A DNA stretch of 64,000 nt, taken from the NCBI GenBank assembly GCA_001600415.1, contig BCJX01000018.1, positions 1-64,000 of the forward strand. Reading direction: 5' to 3'. Below the pieces are notes generated by a model. That model ran no database searches, was not told the DNA's origin, and worked only from the letters and a program-made list of their open reading frames with translations. A program made the translations under genes and the position numbers. The stretch comes from Pascua guehoae. Lineage: Eukaryota > Basidiomycota > Tremellomycetes > Trichosporonales > Trichosporonaceae. Within the stretch, counting starts at the first letter, position 1. Every line of letters begins with the position of its first letter. Below, piece by piece: positions 13,924-26,484 of the stretch.

Positions 13924-16840
13924 TTATGAAAACGAGAGTTTGTGCGAGTTGCGGGGCCGACTGCTCGACCGACTTGAGCGACTGAGGCGGCGCTCGCCTT
14001 CGTCGACAAGTGGGGATGGGAGGATGGGAAAGTACTCATAGTCGTCTGGGCGGTGGACCGTGGGGGGACGCGTGGGGAACGGGCCCGACATGGACCACTG
14101 CCCTCCGCTGGTGGAGCTGACGGACGAGCGAATGGTGGAGTGGGGGCGGGATGGAGACGACGGGGAGGTGGCTGCTGGTGGGGGCATGGTTGGATCAGGC
14201 AAGTCGATTAGTCGACCCATGGACGGCGACGCCGTTGGTGTCGACACGAACGGCAGGTCGTTCGGACTTTGGGTAAAGTCGACGAGTGGCGAGGTTGGCG
14301 ACAAAGGCGAGGTCGGGCCCCCATCGACGTTGGGTAAAAGACTCTGGTGGACGCTCGAGTTGCGAGTGTGGCTCGAGAGATCAATGCCCGAGGAGCGCAT
14401 GGTCCGCGTTGAGCTGGAAGCAGAGAATGGCGTATAGACGTCGTCTCCGTCGTGGCCTTCTTCGGGCACATGCGGAAGGCGGATGGAGTCCTCGGTGGGG
14501 GTGTGCCACGAGTCGTTGTCGTAGTCGCTGTACCCGTCGACATACGACTTTTGGCGCTGAGTCACTTCGTGCTTGCGGCTGCGAACGGTTGACATGCTCG
14601 GATCCGAGTGATGCAGGGTAGTCATCTTGTACTCGACGACGCCAGAGGCACCAAGCTTGCGGCGGAACCAGAACCACCAGGCGCAGAACGCGACCGCCAC
14701 GAGAACAAGGAAGCCGACGACTGAGCACGCAGCAATAATAGCGGTCGAGACCACCTTGTGCCGCTCGTTTGCTGCCCCGGGGTCCGATGGGTCTAAATTG
14801 CCTCCGTGGTTCCACGAGCCGCCGTTTTGCGAGACCGTGTCGAGAGATTGGTGCCCTGTGCGGACGGCATAAAAGTCTTGGGATGCGACAGACGCGTCTG
14901 TGAGCGGCACCATGCCCACAAACGGCTGCCACGAGGACGATTTTTTGCTCTGATCGGGATACTGGAAGACCGAGTAGACATTCTTCAAAAACGACGAGCC
15001 GAGAACACTGGTCATGGTCAGAGGAGACTCTGGCGGGATAGTGAGGCCAACTTACAAGTCACCGGCTGTACCTATTGACGGGGCGTATTGAATGGCGCCC
15101 ACACACGTCTTCTGTGTCGGGTCTTTGGGGTCTGGCCAGGTCATGTCCAATGGGTGAACAGGGTAGTCGGTACCGCCAATAGTAAAGGTAAAGGACAATG
15201 GCGTCGTGCACGACATGCGGTCTAGAGGTCAGCGGTGCGCTCCAACCCAGGAACCCACAGAGACCGTCACTGCTCGCTTTAATACCGTAGCCCGCGTAGA
15301 TTTCATCCACGTAGGGTTTATAGCCGACGAGGATGGCGACACCGCCCGAGTCGAGCACGGCAATTGGAGTCGAGCTCGATGCACCTGTCATACTTTGACC
15401 AAGCTTGTATTTTGTCGTGGTGGGCGACGTACCCGCCTCGGCGTTGCCAAAGGTGGTGAACGACATTGATTCCACTGGGACACGCCAGTGAAGGTAGCCA
15501 GTCTTTCCAAGGTTTGGGTGTGCGACGATTGGAACGTAAGGTGGCGAGCACGGGTCGGGGCACAGCGTGGGCTCGACGGCACCGATGCCGAATGTCGACC
15601 TTGTGCGCGAGTCCTCGCGGCGTTCCAGCGAGAGCGAAATGTAGCGGCCGGTAGGGGCGGAAGAGCCGGCACCAAAGAGGTTGTCCAGAAAGGTAGCACC
15701 GTCGGGTGACGAGTCTGTCCTTCCTGGGATGATCTGCAGAATGTGCGAGTTTGCAGGCACTGGTTGTCAGCAGCGGTCGAGCAAGATGCAACTCACTGGC
15801 CAAACCGAGCAGACCGCTAAAGTTGCCGCTGCCAAGGTTTTCGTTGACCACGCTGTCGGCGAGAACTGACATGGTGAGCAAAAAAATGATCAGAAATGAG
15901 GGACATACCAAATGCCTGGTAACCAATACCAAATGACCCAAGAGTTACTTGTTCCCAGTATACCGATCCGCTAACGCTCCCCGAGTGGAACTGTATGTCT
16001 ATTGGAACGGTAGTCTCGAGTGACTGGCTGGCATTGAATAATCGAGGCGCGGTCCTGCAGTCTGACGTCTGGCAGAGATCGGACGCGATCCACTGGTGGT
16101 GTCAGTTGGCGGAGGGCCTTCGCGCACATCACACGCACCATGTCAGACGAGCCGAGGTCGACGAGCATGTTCAGTGTCTGGGTCCCGACACCGTCCCAGT
16201 CGGGCTGTTCACCACGAGTTAACAAGTCGGTGACTGCGTCGTGACCAAATGTCATTGGGACCGAGTAGACGGCTTCGTCGTCGGCCGCGCCGCTAAGTGT
16301 GAGGTTGAAGATGATGCCTGGAACAAAGGTCGTGGCCGAGGCGGCTGATCCCGATGTCGTCTTTGATGGTGTCGCAGTGTACGTCCATGGCTTGCTCTGG
16401 GGGATGTTGTACGAGGACGTAATGCTTGTTGGCCGGCTCGACGACGACGATCCCGAACGGGAATTGGAGGGGAAGAGGGACGACGACATGTCGGTGGCTG
16501 TTGCATTCCAGTCGGAGCTACCTGTGGGGGCAGGTGCAGTTGGCATTGCTGTACTGGAGCCATTGTTGATGCCAGACACGAGCGAGGCTGTTGGGAACAA
16601 GGGTTGGGAGGCCCCAGGTATGCCCGCCGGCATGGAATTAAGAGGCGGGGCGATTTGGCCGAGAGAATCGGATATGGAAGAGGAGGATGAATCCAAAGAT
16701 GGAGGTTGCTCTTGACGCTTGTCGCGTCGCGAGTGCTGCCGTGTGCGAGTTGGACTGGGCGTGGGTGACAACGGCAGGGATGGTGGTGGGAGTGAAGAAG
16801 AGTCGCGTAAAGGAGAGAGTGGTGGTCGCGAGGACGACAT
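13924..16840 (-). CDS. Membrane-anchored pepsin-like aspartic protease
   Basis: Six exons (16139-16840, 15909-16092, 15797-15865, 15265-15759, 15056-15221, 13924-15007) join in frame to about 899 residues. A Ser/Thr-rich N-terminal region of about 180 residues precedes an A1-type protease fold. The first catalytic motif reads VDLGSSDMWIAS (Asp about 228), with Leu where pepsins have Thr. GLLGLA and the second motif AVLDSGG (Asp about 455) follow, then the family's closing FVLGSSFLKNVYSVF. After it come one transmembrane helix (about 624-653) and a Ser/Pro-rich cytoplasmic tail of about 245 residues. Both aspartates are present, so activity is plausible. The start is uncertain. The frame stays open to an ATG at 17092, and I see no clear signal peptide in it, so an upstream exon or a frame error is likely. 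Confidence 0.85.
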
Positions 16841-17841
16841 TGCGCGTTCATGATCCAACAATGGGACTTGTCCACGGTGTCCGGTTGACAAAGGGTCCTG
16901 AGCACGGGGGGGATCTGGGGCGTTTGGGGCGCTGTCTGGGGCATGGCCGTCGAGATCGCGAGGTGGGGGTGAGGCGACGGGAGGCGGCTGAGGTATTGAT
17001 CTCGAGCCTGCTGCTGCTGCCAACTTTGGGGCGGGGTCAGAGCGAGGCCCCGCAGGTGTCCGGGGTGTTGACGAACGTTGCATGTGCAACAATTGCCGCA
17101 GGAGGTCGGGAAGGGTTGGGGGGAAGGGGGTGAACAGTTAACAACAGACAATCATTGCCACCCGTTGAGAGACAAGCAAGTGGCGGTGACGACGAGGGAG
17201 AAAGTGGAGTGGAGGACAACTGTGGGGTGGTGGGAGGCGGCGCGAACCAGCACAATTCTGAGACGTGGCTGGTACAGCGGGCACAGCCTCACGGGCGATT
17301 CGGGTGTTGGTGCGCGAACAACAGACGCTAGTGGCTGCCCGAGACCGTGGTCGACGGTTGTACAGCCAGCTCGAGAGCCCCGCAGTCGATACCAAAGGGG
17401 GGNGGGGGGGAACGTGCGCGCGCCGCCGGGAGGAACGTGCGGAGGGGTTGAAGACTGAGAAAGATTGAGGAGATGGAGGGTGGGCGGTGGGCCAAGACGG
17501 TTGGCTGAGAGTGTTGGGCGGCGGCGGGAGAGAGAGAGGGAGGGGAGGGGAGGGAGGCCAGGCGTGGGAGACACGAGACGAAGGGACTACGAGTCGAGGC
17601 GGCTTGCTAAGCGATGCACGCGAGCGATAGAGAGGACGAAGCGAGGGGGTCTGAGCCAAGGGGGTCGTGGTCGTGGTCGAGAATAGAGAAATGATTATGT
17701 GCCACGACGAGAGAGAGATGGAGGAATGAGAATGAGAAGGAATGGGTTGTTGGCTTGGCAATGTTGGATGGTGGGTAGGTGCGGACGAGGGCGGGTGGGT
17801 CGGTGGTTTGGGTGGGTGAATGTTGTGGGCAGTGGAGGCCA

Positions 17842-17843
<2 letters not shown>

Positions 17844-17878
<35 letters not shown>
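17844..17878 (+). repeat. GT dinucleotide microsatellite
   Basis: An uninterrupted (GT)n tract of 35 bp. It produces meaningless His-Thr or Val-Cys runs in translation. Confidence 0.95.
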
Positions 17879-17879
<1 letters not shown>

Positions 17880-17995
17880 ACGGTTCGGCAGTGTGCGGTA
17901 GGTACTGGCGGCGGGCGGCGGCGGCGGGAATTAACGCTATCGGGTCGGGCGCGTGCGTCCAAAAGTGTACGGTACGGTATGATTTATTACGACTT

Positions 17996-18016
17996 CTGCT
18001 GCTGCTGCTGCTGCTG
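17996..18016 (+). repeat. CTG trinucleotide microsatellite
   Basis: Seven perfect CTG units. The tract lies in a region with no supported gene, so coding of a Leu or Gln run is unlikely. Confidence 0.9.
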
Positions 18017-20602
18017 GCTTCTGCAAATCCGAAACGAGCCAGGCACAAATATAGCAGGCAGACGAGGGTAATTGCCGATGGGATACAAAGGTGCCAGTGT
18101 ATCGTCGTCCACGCCCTTGTCGTCGTCGTCCAACGTCGTAAGTGTGCACAGAGGTGTTTCAAAGTGACCAGTCGAGAGAACAGGTAGAATTGACGGGCAG
18201 CCTCGAAGACGGAAATGCAAATGTCGAAGCGTCGAGTGGGTGGGTCGGTGGGATGGGTTTCCCAAAGTGGAGGTAGGTAGGTAGGGTGCTGCCCCCCCGG
18301 TGGCCAGGGTAGCTTGCAGCTTTGCAAGCGGCAGGGTGAGATGAGATGGGCGGGAGCGACGCAGTGACAGTGGCAAGACCAGCACTGGTGGGCGATTCAC
18401 AGTCTTCCTCTCCAGATTTGATTCATTTGATTCATGAGACAACTACCGTAGCCTGCATCCTAGTCGCTAGCGTTTATTCAGTGGCGATGCAAATCCCAGC
18501 CCACAGAGCACCAACAAAACGCGGATGTGTGAGCAAGGCAGGGGTTGGGAAGCAAGGCACCACGGGGGCGACTCCAGCAAGTTTGGAAGCATGCATTCCG
18601 ACGTGAGGCAGGGGCAGGGACCAGGGAGAGCGGTGGGGACGGAATGCCAGGGCAGCAAGTCGAGGGGAAAGCAACTGGGCTCAGGGAGAGGGGTCCAAGG
18701 AAAAGGTTGCAACTTGGACTGGACATGCATCAGTTCCGCCCTAAGACAGGACTTAAAAATACTCGACGAGTCGAGTCGGCTCAGAGCTTGCGTGTGCAAC
18801 TCCTCTCTGGCAGGGTAATGACGGCAGCACGGGGCCAGCAGAGCGCGTCTGCCGGCTAGGAAAATGCGCCGGACATGCCATTGTGAAGGAACAGAGGCAG
18901 AGGGTCAGAGGCGCTGAACCTCCAAACACCCCGGGCTGGGAGGCACGGGGTTCATAGGGCCTAACGCGGGTGTGGCAGGCGGGACTCCTGAACGCGGGCA
19001 GGCGGGCAGACAGGCCAGGCACTCGTGTGGACTAGGGCTGGGCCGGTCTGTCCCAGGAACGACCCAATTAGCGGAGAGGGTGCATCCGGGGGTCGGAATG
19101 TTTGAAGCCAAGTTGCGCATGTACATCGAGGCGGGCTGGTCGGCCCAAAGTGAGCATTCGGACTTCGCAAGTCGGTTTGGAGGCGTGCCTGTGTATGACC
19201 AAGAGTACCAAGGCATTTAAATGGCTAGGCTTAACTTTCGGCTTGGCCCAGCCTGGTGTCTCGCCTGAATGAACAACGACGCGTGTAAGACTCGGCAAAG
19301 ACGACAGATGGCCAACTCCGTGGCTGAATAAAATGTGCGACTGCTTCTTGAGTGTGACGCACAGGTGCCCAGTCATGTCCAGACAGGCTCTGATGGGATC
19401 TCACAGTGGATACGCAACCACAGCACTCAGGATGCGCACCTGTGGCGTGGCCGGTGCTGAGAAATCCAGGACAGACAAAACGGAGTTGCTTTCTTGGGAT
19501 GGTGGCGCACGGAGTGGCGTATTCCGCCTGTGCGAAGAATTCCAGGAGCCACAGCCTGGAGACAGGAAGACGGAATACGCAGCACCCAAAAACTTCCCAC
19601 AATGCCTGCAGTCACATCAATCCTTCGCCGCTGAACACGGCTTGATTGGTGACGAATAGCGCGGCGCGTGATGGAATGGGAAGGGGGTGTTCGGAGGCTC
19701 ACACAACGGTCCGGGCGTCAGGACATCGGCTGAGGGTCGCACGGATGGTGAGCCGGCATCCGGGCGTGTCGGCGCGCAGACGCGTCTTGCATGAGTGGCA
19801 CATTGGCTGGCAGCTGTGCGGTGGCGCGGGGGTGTGTGCAGCATTATCACCAGCCATCACGGGCAAGATCTGTGATGCTGGGCACCCTGGAGAAGATGGC
19901 GGGGATGCAATGGTGAGGAATGTACGATACGGCGGGTGTCTGTTGGTTGACGATGTCGTGTTGTCGTCAACATGGCTGGTTTTGTAGCTGGACGAATCAA
20001 AAGGAATGTTAGTGTGGACATGATGATGAAGGGTTAGCACAAGCATGAGTCAAGCCAGAACAGCTAGTCGCGTTGCAGAGTGGAACAAGAGGAGAATCAA
20101 ATAGACGACAGGCTGCAGGCCAACAGAATGGTGGTGGACAGCTGTGTTTAATGGGTGGGTGGCATGGGTGGAGGGGTGGCACAGGGTGATGGCGGCTAAA
20201 CCAAACAGGTTGAGGGGGGCCGCTGGTAGGAGCGTGGGAGAGTAAGAGGGAAAATTTACACGACCCTCCCCCTTAGTCTCGGTATTTGTCTTCGGCAAAT
20301 GCCGTGAAACCCAAAAAAAGAAGGAAAAAGGAAAACATGTGGTCATGGGCTGCCCGGGGTTTGCGGGGTAAAACGGCGGCCCCGCAAGAATACACATTAT
20401 CCACCTTTTGCCACGGCGCTCCGGCCCCTGGTGCGTTTTACCCTGCAAGTGGTCGTGTGGGTGCGTGGGTGAAAAAAACCTCACCCAACTGGCTCGGCAA
20501 ATGCTCCACCCAACCACCAACTCCTCCATCTCCACATCTCCAACTCTTCCATCTCCACAACCTCAATCACCACTCACCACTCTCCCAAAAGTACCCGCCA
20601 CG

Positions 20603-20932
20603 ATGCTCCTCTCTCGCGCCGCCCGCGCCCTCACCCTCGCCCGCCCCACCCCCGCCCCGCTCACCTCCCGCCGCACACTCTGCATGCCCCCGGGCCCGAT
20701 GCTCCGCAGCTCAAAGCTCGACTGCCCAGGTGTGACCCCGCCTGCGTCCGAGGACACATACGAGGACCTCGTCAAGGCCGTCGCCGAGACGTGTCTCGAG
20801 GACGACGTCGTACCCGAGGTTGCGCTCGCCGAGCTGCGCCGCGTGGCCGCTGCCCTCGCCGAGACGACGCCCGCGTATGGGCGGGATATTGACCTGGCGG
20901 CGGTGAAGGCGGCCAAGCCGATTGAGGTGTAG
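20603..20932 (+). CDS. Small predicted mitochondrial protein, family unknown
   Basis: A single open exon gives 109 residues. I chose the ATG at 20603 because it creates a classic matrix-targeting presequence: the first 30 residues are rich in Arg, Ala, Leu and Ser with no acidic residue, beginning MLLSRAARALTLAR and ending SRRTL. The frame is also open upstream (ATG at 20501), but that extension lacks this character. The mature part is acidic and helical, with a TYEDLVKAVAETCLEDD stretch, and ends in PIEV. Codon third positions are strongly G or C, as in the clear genes nearby. I do not recognise the family. A respiratory-chain accessory or mitoribosomal role is possible but unsupported. Confidence 0.6.
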   Translation: MLLSRAARALTLARPTPAPLTSRRTLCMPPGPMLRSSKLDCPGVTPPASEDTYEDLVKAVAETCLEDDVVPEVALAELRRVAAALAETTPAYGRDIDLAAVKAAKPIEV

Positions 20933-22395
20933 GCGTGCACGAACCAAGTACACGCAGTGCACGACCAAGTGCACGAGTCGGATGATCACGGCGACCTGGA
21001 TGGCTTGCAGTTGCGGTGCCGCTGTGCGGTGCGCTTTGACCTGCACCTCCCGTATTCTTACGCGGCCATCCGAAGCACATCCACATCCATCCCCGCATCC
21101 ACATCCACACCCACCACGCCCACTCTCACGCCATGCGCACATGCACAACACCAACGTTAGTCCCCCGTCCACCCACACGGCTCCCGCTGACAGGCAGAAA
21201 AACGCCCGCACCGAACAAAGGGCACATCATGTCCTCACGACCCCGCTAGACGACCGACACGCGCGTATTCTGACGGCACGTCTCGTTTCATTGGGATTCT
21301 GTCTCACACTTTCACTCAGACTCGTTCTGGCACTAGCACCCGACTCGCTCTCGCTCTCGCTCTCGATCCAGCACCCTCGCTCTCGTTCCCCTACCCTCCC
21401 GCTCCCCATCCCCGTGGCCCTTGCTCTCTCGCGCACACTCTCGCGCGCTCTCTGTGCAATACGTATACACCTATAGTTGTACATCATACATCGCCGCGGC
21501 ATGTCATGTATCGTGATTCGACCGACTAGTCCTTGGGCGCTGGCATCCTTGTCAAGTTTGGACTGGCGTCGACCGAGTTCTTGCCACCCGCCCAGAAGCG
21601 CGGGCACGCCCGTGCTCCAGCAAAATGCACAGTGCAGATCACGTGGGGGAAGGTGCTAGTCCATGCTCAGGTAATAGTCCATGCTTGTCCCATACATGGA
21701 CATGCACTGCAGCACCAGCCATGCACGAAGCGCCGTTACCGTCGAGTTGCGCTCCGAGTTGCGCTGCAATGTGGAGCCAGAGTCAGAAATGGCAGTGGAA
21801 CTCGAGCAGTGCCAAGCACCGAGGCACCGAGGGTTGGTCGGTCGGAGCTCGCCGAACCCCGGCCGCGGGTGGCGTCGGGCGCCGGCGGTCGCCAGCGGCG
21901 AGTCGGGTCGTGCGGCCATGTCGAGTACGAGTGGTACTTGTGAACTGCTGTGGGAATAACATGACATGAAAATATGGAACACATAACACGTTGGCGTTGG
22001 CGTTGGTGGTACAGTACAAGGTGTCTGTGGTGTGATCATCGGGAGGATCTGGGAGCATGATGAAAAAGCGCCAAGGCAGCCCAGATCGCACGCTGCAGGC
22101 GGCACGCTCCTCACGGCAACTCGAGACCAGGCGGGTCGGGGGTGCGGGATATAGGGATGTAGCCCCCTTCCTGGCTGTGTTGTTACGTCACAAGCACGTG
22201 GTCTTTGACAGTGCGGGGCACCAACTTTCTTTGGATTTGTCGGAATCGTCTCACGATCGGGCAAACTGCCGTCGTCATCGCGTCACTTGTCGGACCGCCA
22301 TTGACTTGCTGCCCAACTCAAACTCGAAACCCACTCGACCTCGCTCGAACTCGCTCAAACCCAACGCCCACTCACATCTCCACCCTCGAGGCACG
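20933..22395. other. Intergenic region, no gene seen
   Basis: This 1.46-kb gap lies between two plus-strand genes. It contains CACATCCA-type repeats (21078-21115) and CTCTCGCTCTCG repeats (about 21345-21390). It should include the promoter of the DUF7704-like gene. No tRNA or coding exon is supported. Confidence 0.45.
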
Positions 22396-23960
22396 ATGGA
22401 CACGCTCCCGGCGCACTATTACTACTTTTTCTGGCTGGTCGAGCCGGTGGGTCTGGAGGATCGTGGCGGGTCGTGGGGGTCGTGGCGGGGTCGTGGCGGG
22501 GTTCAGCGCGTCGGCGCTGACAGACGTGTGGCACGATAGGACGGGTGCGAGAGGGTGATAGACATGGGGTGTTTGTGTGGCGCGAGACGTGTGGTGTGCC
22601 CGCAACATGCGCACCAGTATCGACCTCTCCCGCCTCTGCGGATACTGCATGCGAGACTCTGTCTCCGACAGATAGCTGCAGCCCGGCTCTCCTCCCTCGT
22701 GCGCCCACTCGGCCTCACCTCCATCCTTCCCCCCTCTACCCACCTCCACTTCCTGCCCCGCCCCGTCGCTAACTCACAGGCACTCTTGCTCGCCGGCGCA
22801 CCGTACGCCATCTTCCGGCCCGAGACGTACGCGCTCGACCTGCTCCCCGCGGGCGTTGAGGGGGCGACCGAGGCGCTGGGCACGACGGTGCGCGGGAAGA
22901 TGCTCATGGGCGGCCTGGGGTCTTGTGAGTGACCACACTGGTGGAGGTGGACGAGAGGGGGTGAAGAGGTGGAGAGGTGGAGAGGACGATGGGGTGGAGG
23001 GTGCCAATCCGGCACGCTGGGTGGTACACTGGCAGAGCGACGAGACCGCATGCCGTCGACCCCAAACCCAACCCCCCAACGACGCGACGCACTGCACGCA
23101 CCCGCTCACAACCAGGCTTCTTCGTCGCCTCGCTCATCTCGCTCTTCCTGTTCCCGCAGTTCAAGCGCCTCCCCGTGCGGTCGCAGGAGAGCCTCGTGCA
23201 CGCCCTCCTCTTGGCGCTCGCTATCGGGGATGTGAGTTTGGGGTATTTGGGTGGTGCTGATGGCAGGTTACGCAGTTGGTATCGCTGTTTGGGCCTGCGC
23301 GATGGAAGAAACGGTGGTTGTGGTGGGGCTGTGAGGGGTGTGGTGAAGGTGGCTCGTCGGCAGTGACGGTGGTGATGTTCGGAACGAGCACGCAGCGGAA
23401 TGAGCAAGCACCAGTGCAAGTGGATGATGGGAGACCCCAGTTGGTGGCCCGCCCCAGCAGCAGCCGCAGCTGAGACGCTGCTTATCGGCGGTTTCGAACC
23501 GTGATCCCCCCGCTTGGGGGTACAATCCAGCATCTCCCTCACCCGACTCCAGACTCCGTCCCTTAGTTGTTCGCTAACTCCAGCATCATCCTGACGCTCT
23601 TCCCGCTGCCGTCGTGGCTGGCGTTCGACATGCGCGAGTGGACGCAGCTGATTCATGGCAATGTCAATATCACGCTTGGCCTCTTGGTTGTCCGGTGAGT
23701 CCGAGTTGGGTTTGCGAGTGTGTCGTGTTGGTCGTCGCACCTCGTGTCGGTGGACATGGGAAGCGTGTGGGGAGGTTAGGTCGCAAGGCCTTGCTGCAGA
23801 TGAGCGTGATGCGAAGAGAGTGGCGGGGGGTGGGGAGGGGAACGTTTGACCCTGGGGATGACTGTTCACATCTGACTTGCTCGCTGACGACAGCACGGCG
23901 TGGTTCCTCGGTATCGGTCGCAAGACGGCTGCCCAGCTCGAGGGCAAGAAGCGCAGCTAG
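22396..23960 (+). CDS. DUF7704-like four-helix membrane protein
   Basis: Six exons (22396-22446, 22780-22924, 23116-23231, 23267-23286, 23584-23694, 23894-23960) join in frame to 169 residues. Four hydrophobic segments are evident: around YYYFFWLVEP/LLLAGAPYAI, GGLGSCFFVASLISLFLF, ALLLALAIGDVTQLVSLIIL and NITLGLLVVRTAWFLGI. The size, the FxxxEP opening and the late Trp-Phe-Leu-Gly segment resemble fungal DUF7704 proteins, whose function is unknown. The gene contains a 35-nt intron (23232-23266) and a 20-nt exon. The fourth intron uses a weak donor GTTTGG, chosen because it alone restores frame into the next hydrophobic helix. The C-terminus is basic (GRKTAAQLEGKKRS). Confidence 0.7.
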
Positions 23961-26484
23961 ACGGGGCGAGGGCTGTCTTCGCTTTGGCGTGCGTTTTGGC
24001 AATCTCGGGGAGAATACACTGTCATAATAAAGCTGCACCCTATGCAACGTATGCCGTGTGCTGGATTGCTTGAGACGGCAATGAACGGTTTAAATGCACG
24101 ATTTGGAGGGTGTCACGCAAAAGATAGCTTTCTCAGATAGAATCAATTGTTGGAATACACGGGAGGCAGAGAGCGACATGCACTGTCACTTGTTTTCCTT
24201 CAGGACAAGAAATATTATTCATCATCGAAGGCTGTGTGTGTCGAAAATGGACAAAAGTTGGTGAGGCGCGTTACCACTCCACCATCCGTTCATGTTGTCT
24301 AAACCCCGTCGTGGAAACTTTAGTGGCCGCTAGTGCGGTCAAAGTGCCTCACCGCTCAAGAGCTCAACTGCAGGTCTTCAAAAATACATGCAGTCGGAAT
24401 ACTTTCTCAGATCAATGATTATGGCAACATGGGAGACAAAGGACGATACGCCATATCCCCTGCGTTCCTTCAGAGTAGGAATGCACGTAAAGCATCATTG
24501 AAAGCTGGGCACGGCAAATAGGTAACATGTCCAGTGTGTTTTGCCACTGAGCAATCCGTTCCTCATGTCCTCCGCGACTCGATCGAAATTTAACGGGCGC
24601 AGTACAATTGCAAGGGGTAGAAAGACGACGCTCCCAAAAGTACCCCTCGATGGGGCGGCAGTATCGCAAAAGGGTGTGTTGGCTGAAAGCTTTTTCAGAG
24701 GAAAGCTAGTTGTGGTTGAACATGCACAATTGAGCGCCAAGTCGTACAAAAAGTGGTTGCCAGTGTAATCGTTTCTCAAGGATGATTCATAACATGGGAG
24801 ACCTTACAGCTCTGAATAAGCATTCGAATCAAAAATAGTGTGCTTGCTACCTCAGAGTATTTTTTATGACATTGGAGGCGACCGGCGACAGCGTCCTGTC
24901 GGGCTCTCGTTCATATGGGCTAAATGGCAACCCCTTCATCATCGGACATGGCACGTGGATGATCGCCGTGAGACGTGTTACCACTTCACCAAACACACAT
25001 TTGGGTTTACAGGCCACACAGGTCCCCATGAGGGGCGTGGCAGCAAGCCTCTTAAGCAACGACCACGCGACCAGACTGCTGAAGAACGTTTCGTCCAAAG
25101 TTGGAATTCTGCATGCCAGCAGTTCGTAGTTGTTATCATGAGATATTTCTCCTTCTGTACCGCAGTTCCAATGAATTGATATTACTGCAAATTATGCGTA
25201 ATTTGCAGATGTGGGGGAAGTGAGCATCGGTCATGAGCAATTTAAAAGCCCAGTCGACTTTTGCCGACGGCTGACACCATGCCAAGAATGAACAAGCACA
25301 AAACCCCACTGAACGATGAGCTGTCCAACCCCTACCGTGTCAATGCCAGTGCTCTCCCAAGAACAGTAGAGGTCAAGGCATGACAGGTACTGACGAAAGG
25401 CATGGCGGCTCGATCTTTATCATGTCGACGTCCGAGTACAGTCTATACCTCGGAGTGCAAGCTTGTCAAAACGTACCAATGAACGAACACAAAAGGGAAG
25501 TTTGACATGCTAATCCCTTCCCATACTTGTTTCAGAATATGGGAAACTTGGCCAGCACTCATAGAGTTTACTTTCATCATTGAATCAGGGTGTACCGCAA
25601 ATCTGACAAGGGTATTGCCACTTGGCCAAACCTAGAAACATGCTATATGGCAGACAACAAAATTGACACCTCAAGAACAGTTCCTAGAGGTCGACGTCTG
25701 ATTCACCACTCACCGACAACGGGCGGCAAAAAGAGTTGTCTGGGCGGCTGCTTTCTCAGGGAGAAAATTAAAAGACGGCATCGGAGGCAGCTAATTTGCC
25801 TTCTCCTTTACAACGAAAGATCCTCATCATTGAAAGCTTGGAGCCTGGCTTCGCGTGTTACCGCTACGCCAAGGACACGCAGACTCCTGGTCCGGACCTT
25901 GGACAGAGTAGAGTGTTCCGAGGGTGTCAGGTTTGCCAGTTCTTGGCAGGCATTATGCGGTTGCCAGCCCAAATACAGGGTGGATGTCTTGGGACAAAAA
26001 TGATTGGAGGAAATGGGCGAGGGTCTCACTCGAACACTCGTGCTCTGGACGCGATGGGCACGGACCGCCTCTCACTGGGTGGAGGGCGATGGGCTTTCTT
26101 TTGGTCCCGAGACATGGTTTGCCACCCACAAATGAGCTTACGTGGAAGTGCATCCCTCAAAGTGCTCCTTGTGCATAGAGAACCCGTACGATGTTCAGAC
26201 TGTCAGTTTCCGACTGCAGCATGTGCGTTGCATGAACGTCGTTCCGAACGTCAACAAACAGAGGCGGAAATAGCCGCGATCAGAAGTTTCGAGTTAGGCC
26301 AACTGGAGCCCCGCAGTCCACGTGGCATCAACGCGCCAGCGCGCCCTGGCACCGTCCACGCCTCGGTCGATGACCAGAACTGGGCCCACGCTTACCTGTG
26401 GTTCCTTGATCTTCGACCAAGTCGACATAGCACCGACGACTACTAACACGTCAACATCACCCACCAGACAACCAAACCCCCACC
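23961..26484. other. ORF-poor region with diverged repeat family
   Basis: This 2.5-kb stretch upstream of GET3 is visibly more AT-rich than its flanks and lacks believable ORFs. It contains recurring motifs: CTTTCTCAG at 24128, 24402 and 25751; CATCATYGAARGCT at 24220, 24493 and 25825, with a partial copy at 25575; GTTACCRCT at 24270, 24977 and 25857; and CATGGGAGAC at 24428 and 24793. They suggest several decayed copies of one element. No terminal repeats or transposase remnants were recognised. Confidence 0.45.

Larger units (their letters stand above)
16841..20602. other. Gene-less 3.7-kb region with microsatellites
   Basis: This interval lies upstream of the aspartic protease (minus) and of a small mitochondrial protein gene (plus). 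It may include an unrecognised 5' exon of the protease near 17.0-17.3 kb. Visible items are a single N at 17403, a purine-rich patch with a four-tract G run (17534-17557), a GT repeat, a CTG repeat, and otherwise mixed sequence. The open frames do not resemble proteins and shadow each other on both strands. Confidence 0.5.

Noticed and set aside
17695..18327. Open frames with His-Thr or Val-Cys runs
   Set aside because: Produced by the GT microsatellite, with no conserved domain around it.
23466..23535. tRNA-Ser-like sequence (GGTTTCGAACC and a C6/G5 hairpin)
   Set aside because: Only the inner T-stem pairs. No acceptor or anticodon arm forms, and it lies inside an intron of the DUF7704-like gene.
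23961..26484. Intact transposon in the repeat island
   Set aside because: No transposase, reverse transcriptase, terminal repeats or target-site duplications recognised. Only short diverged motifs recur.
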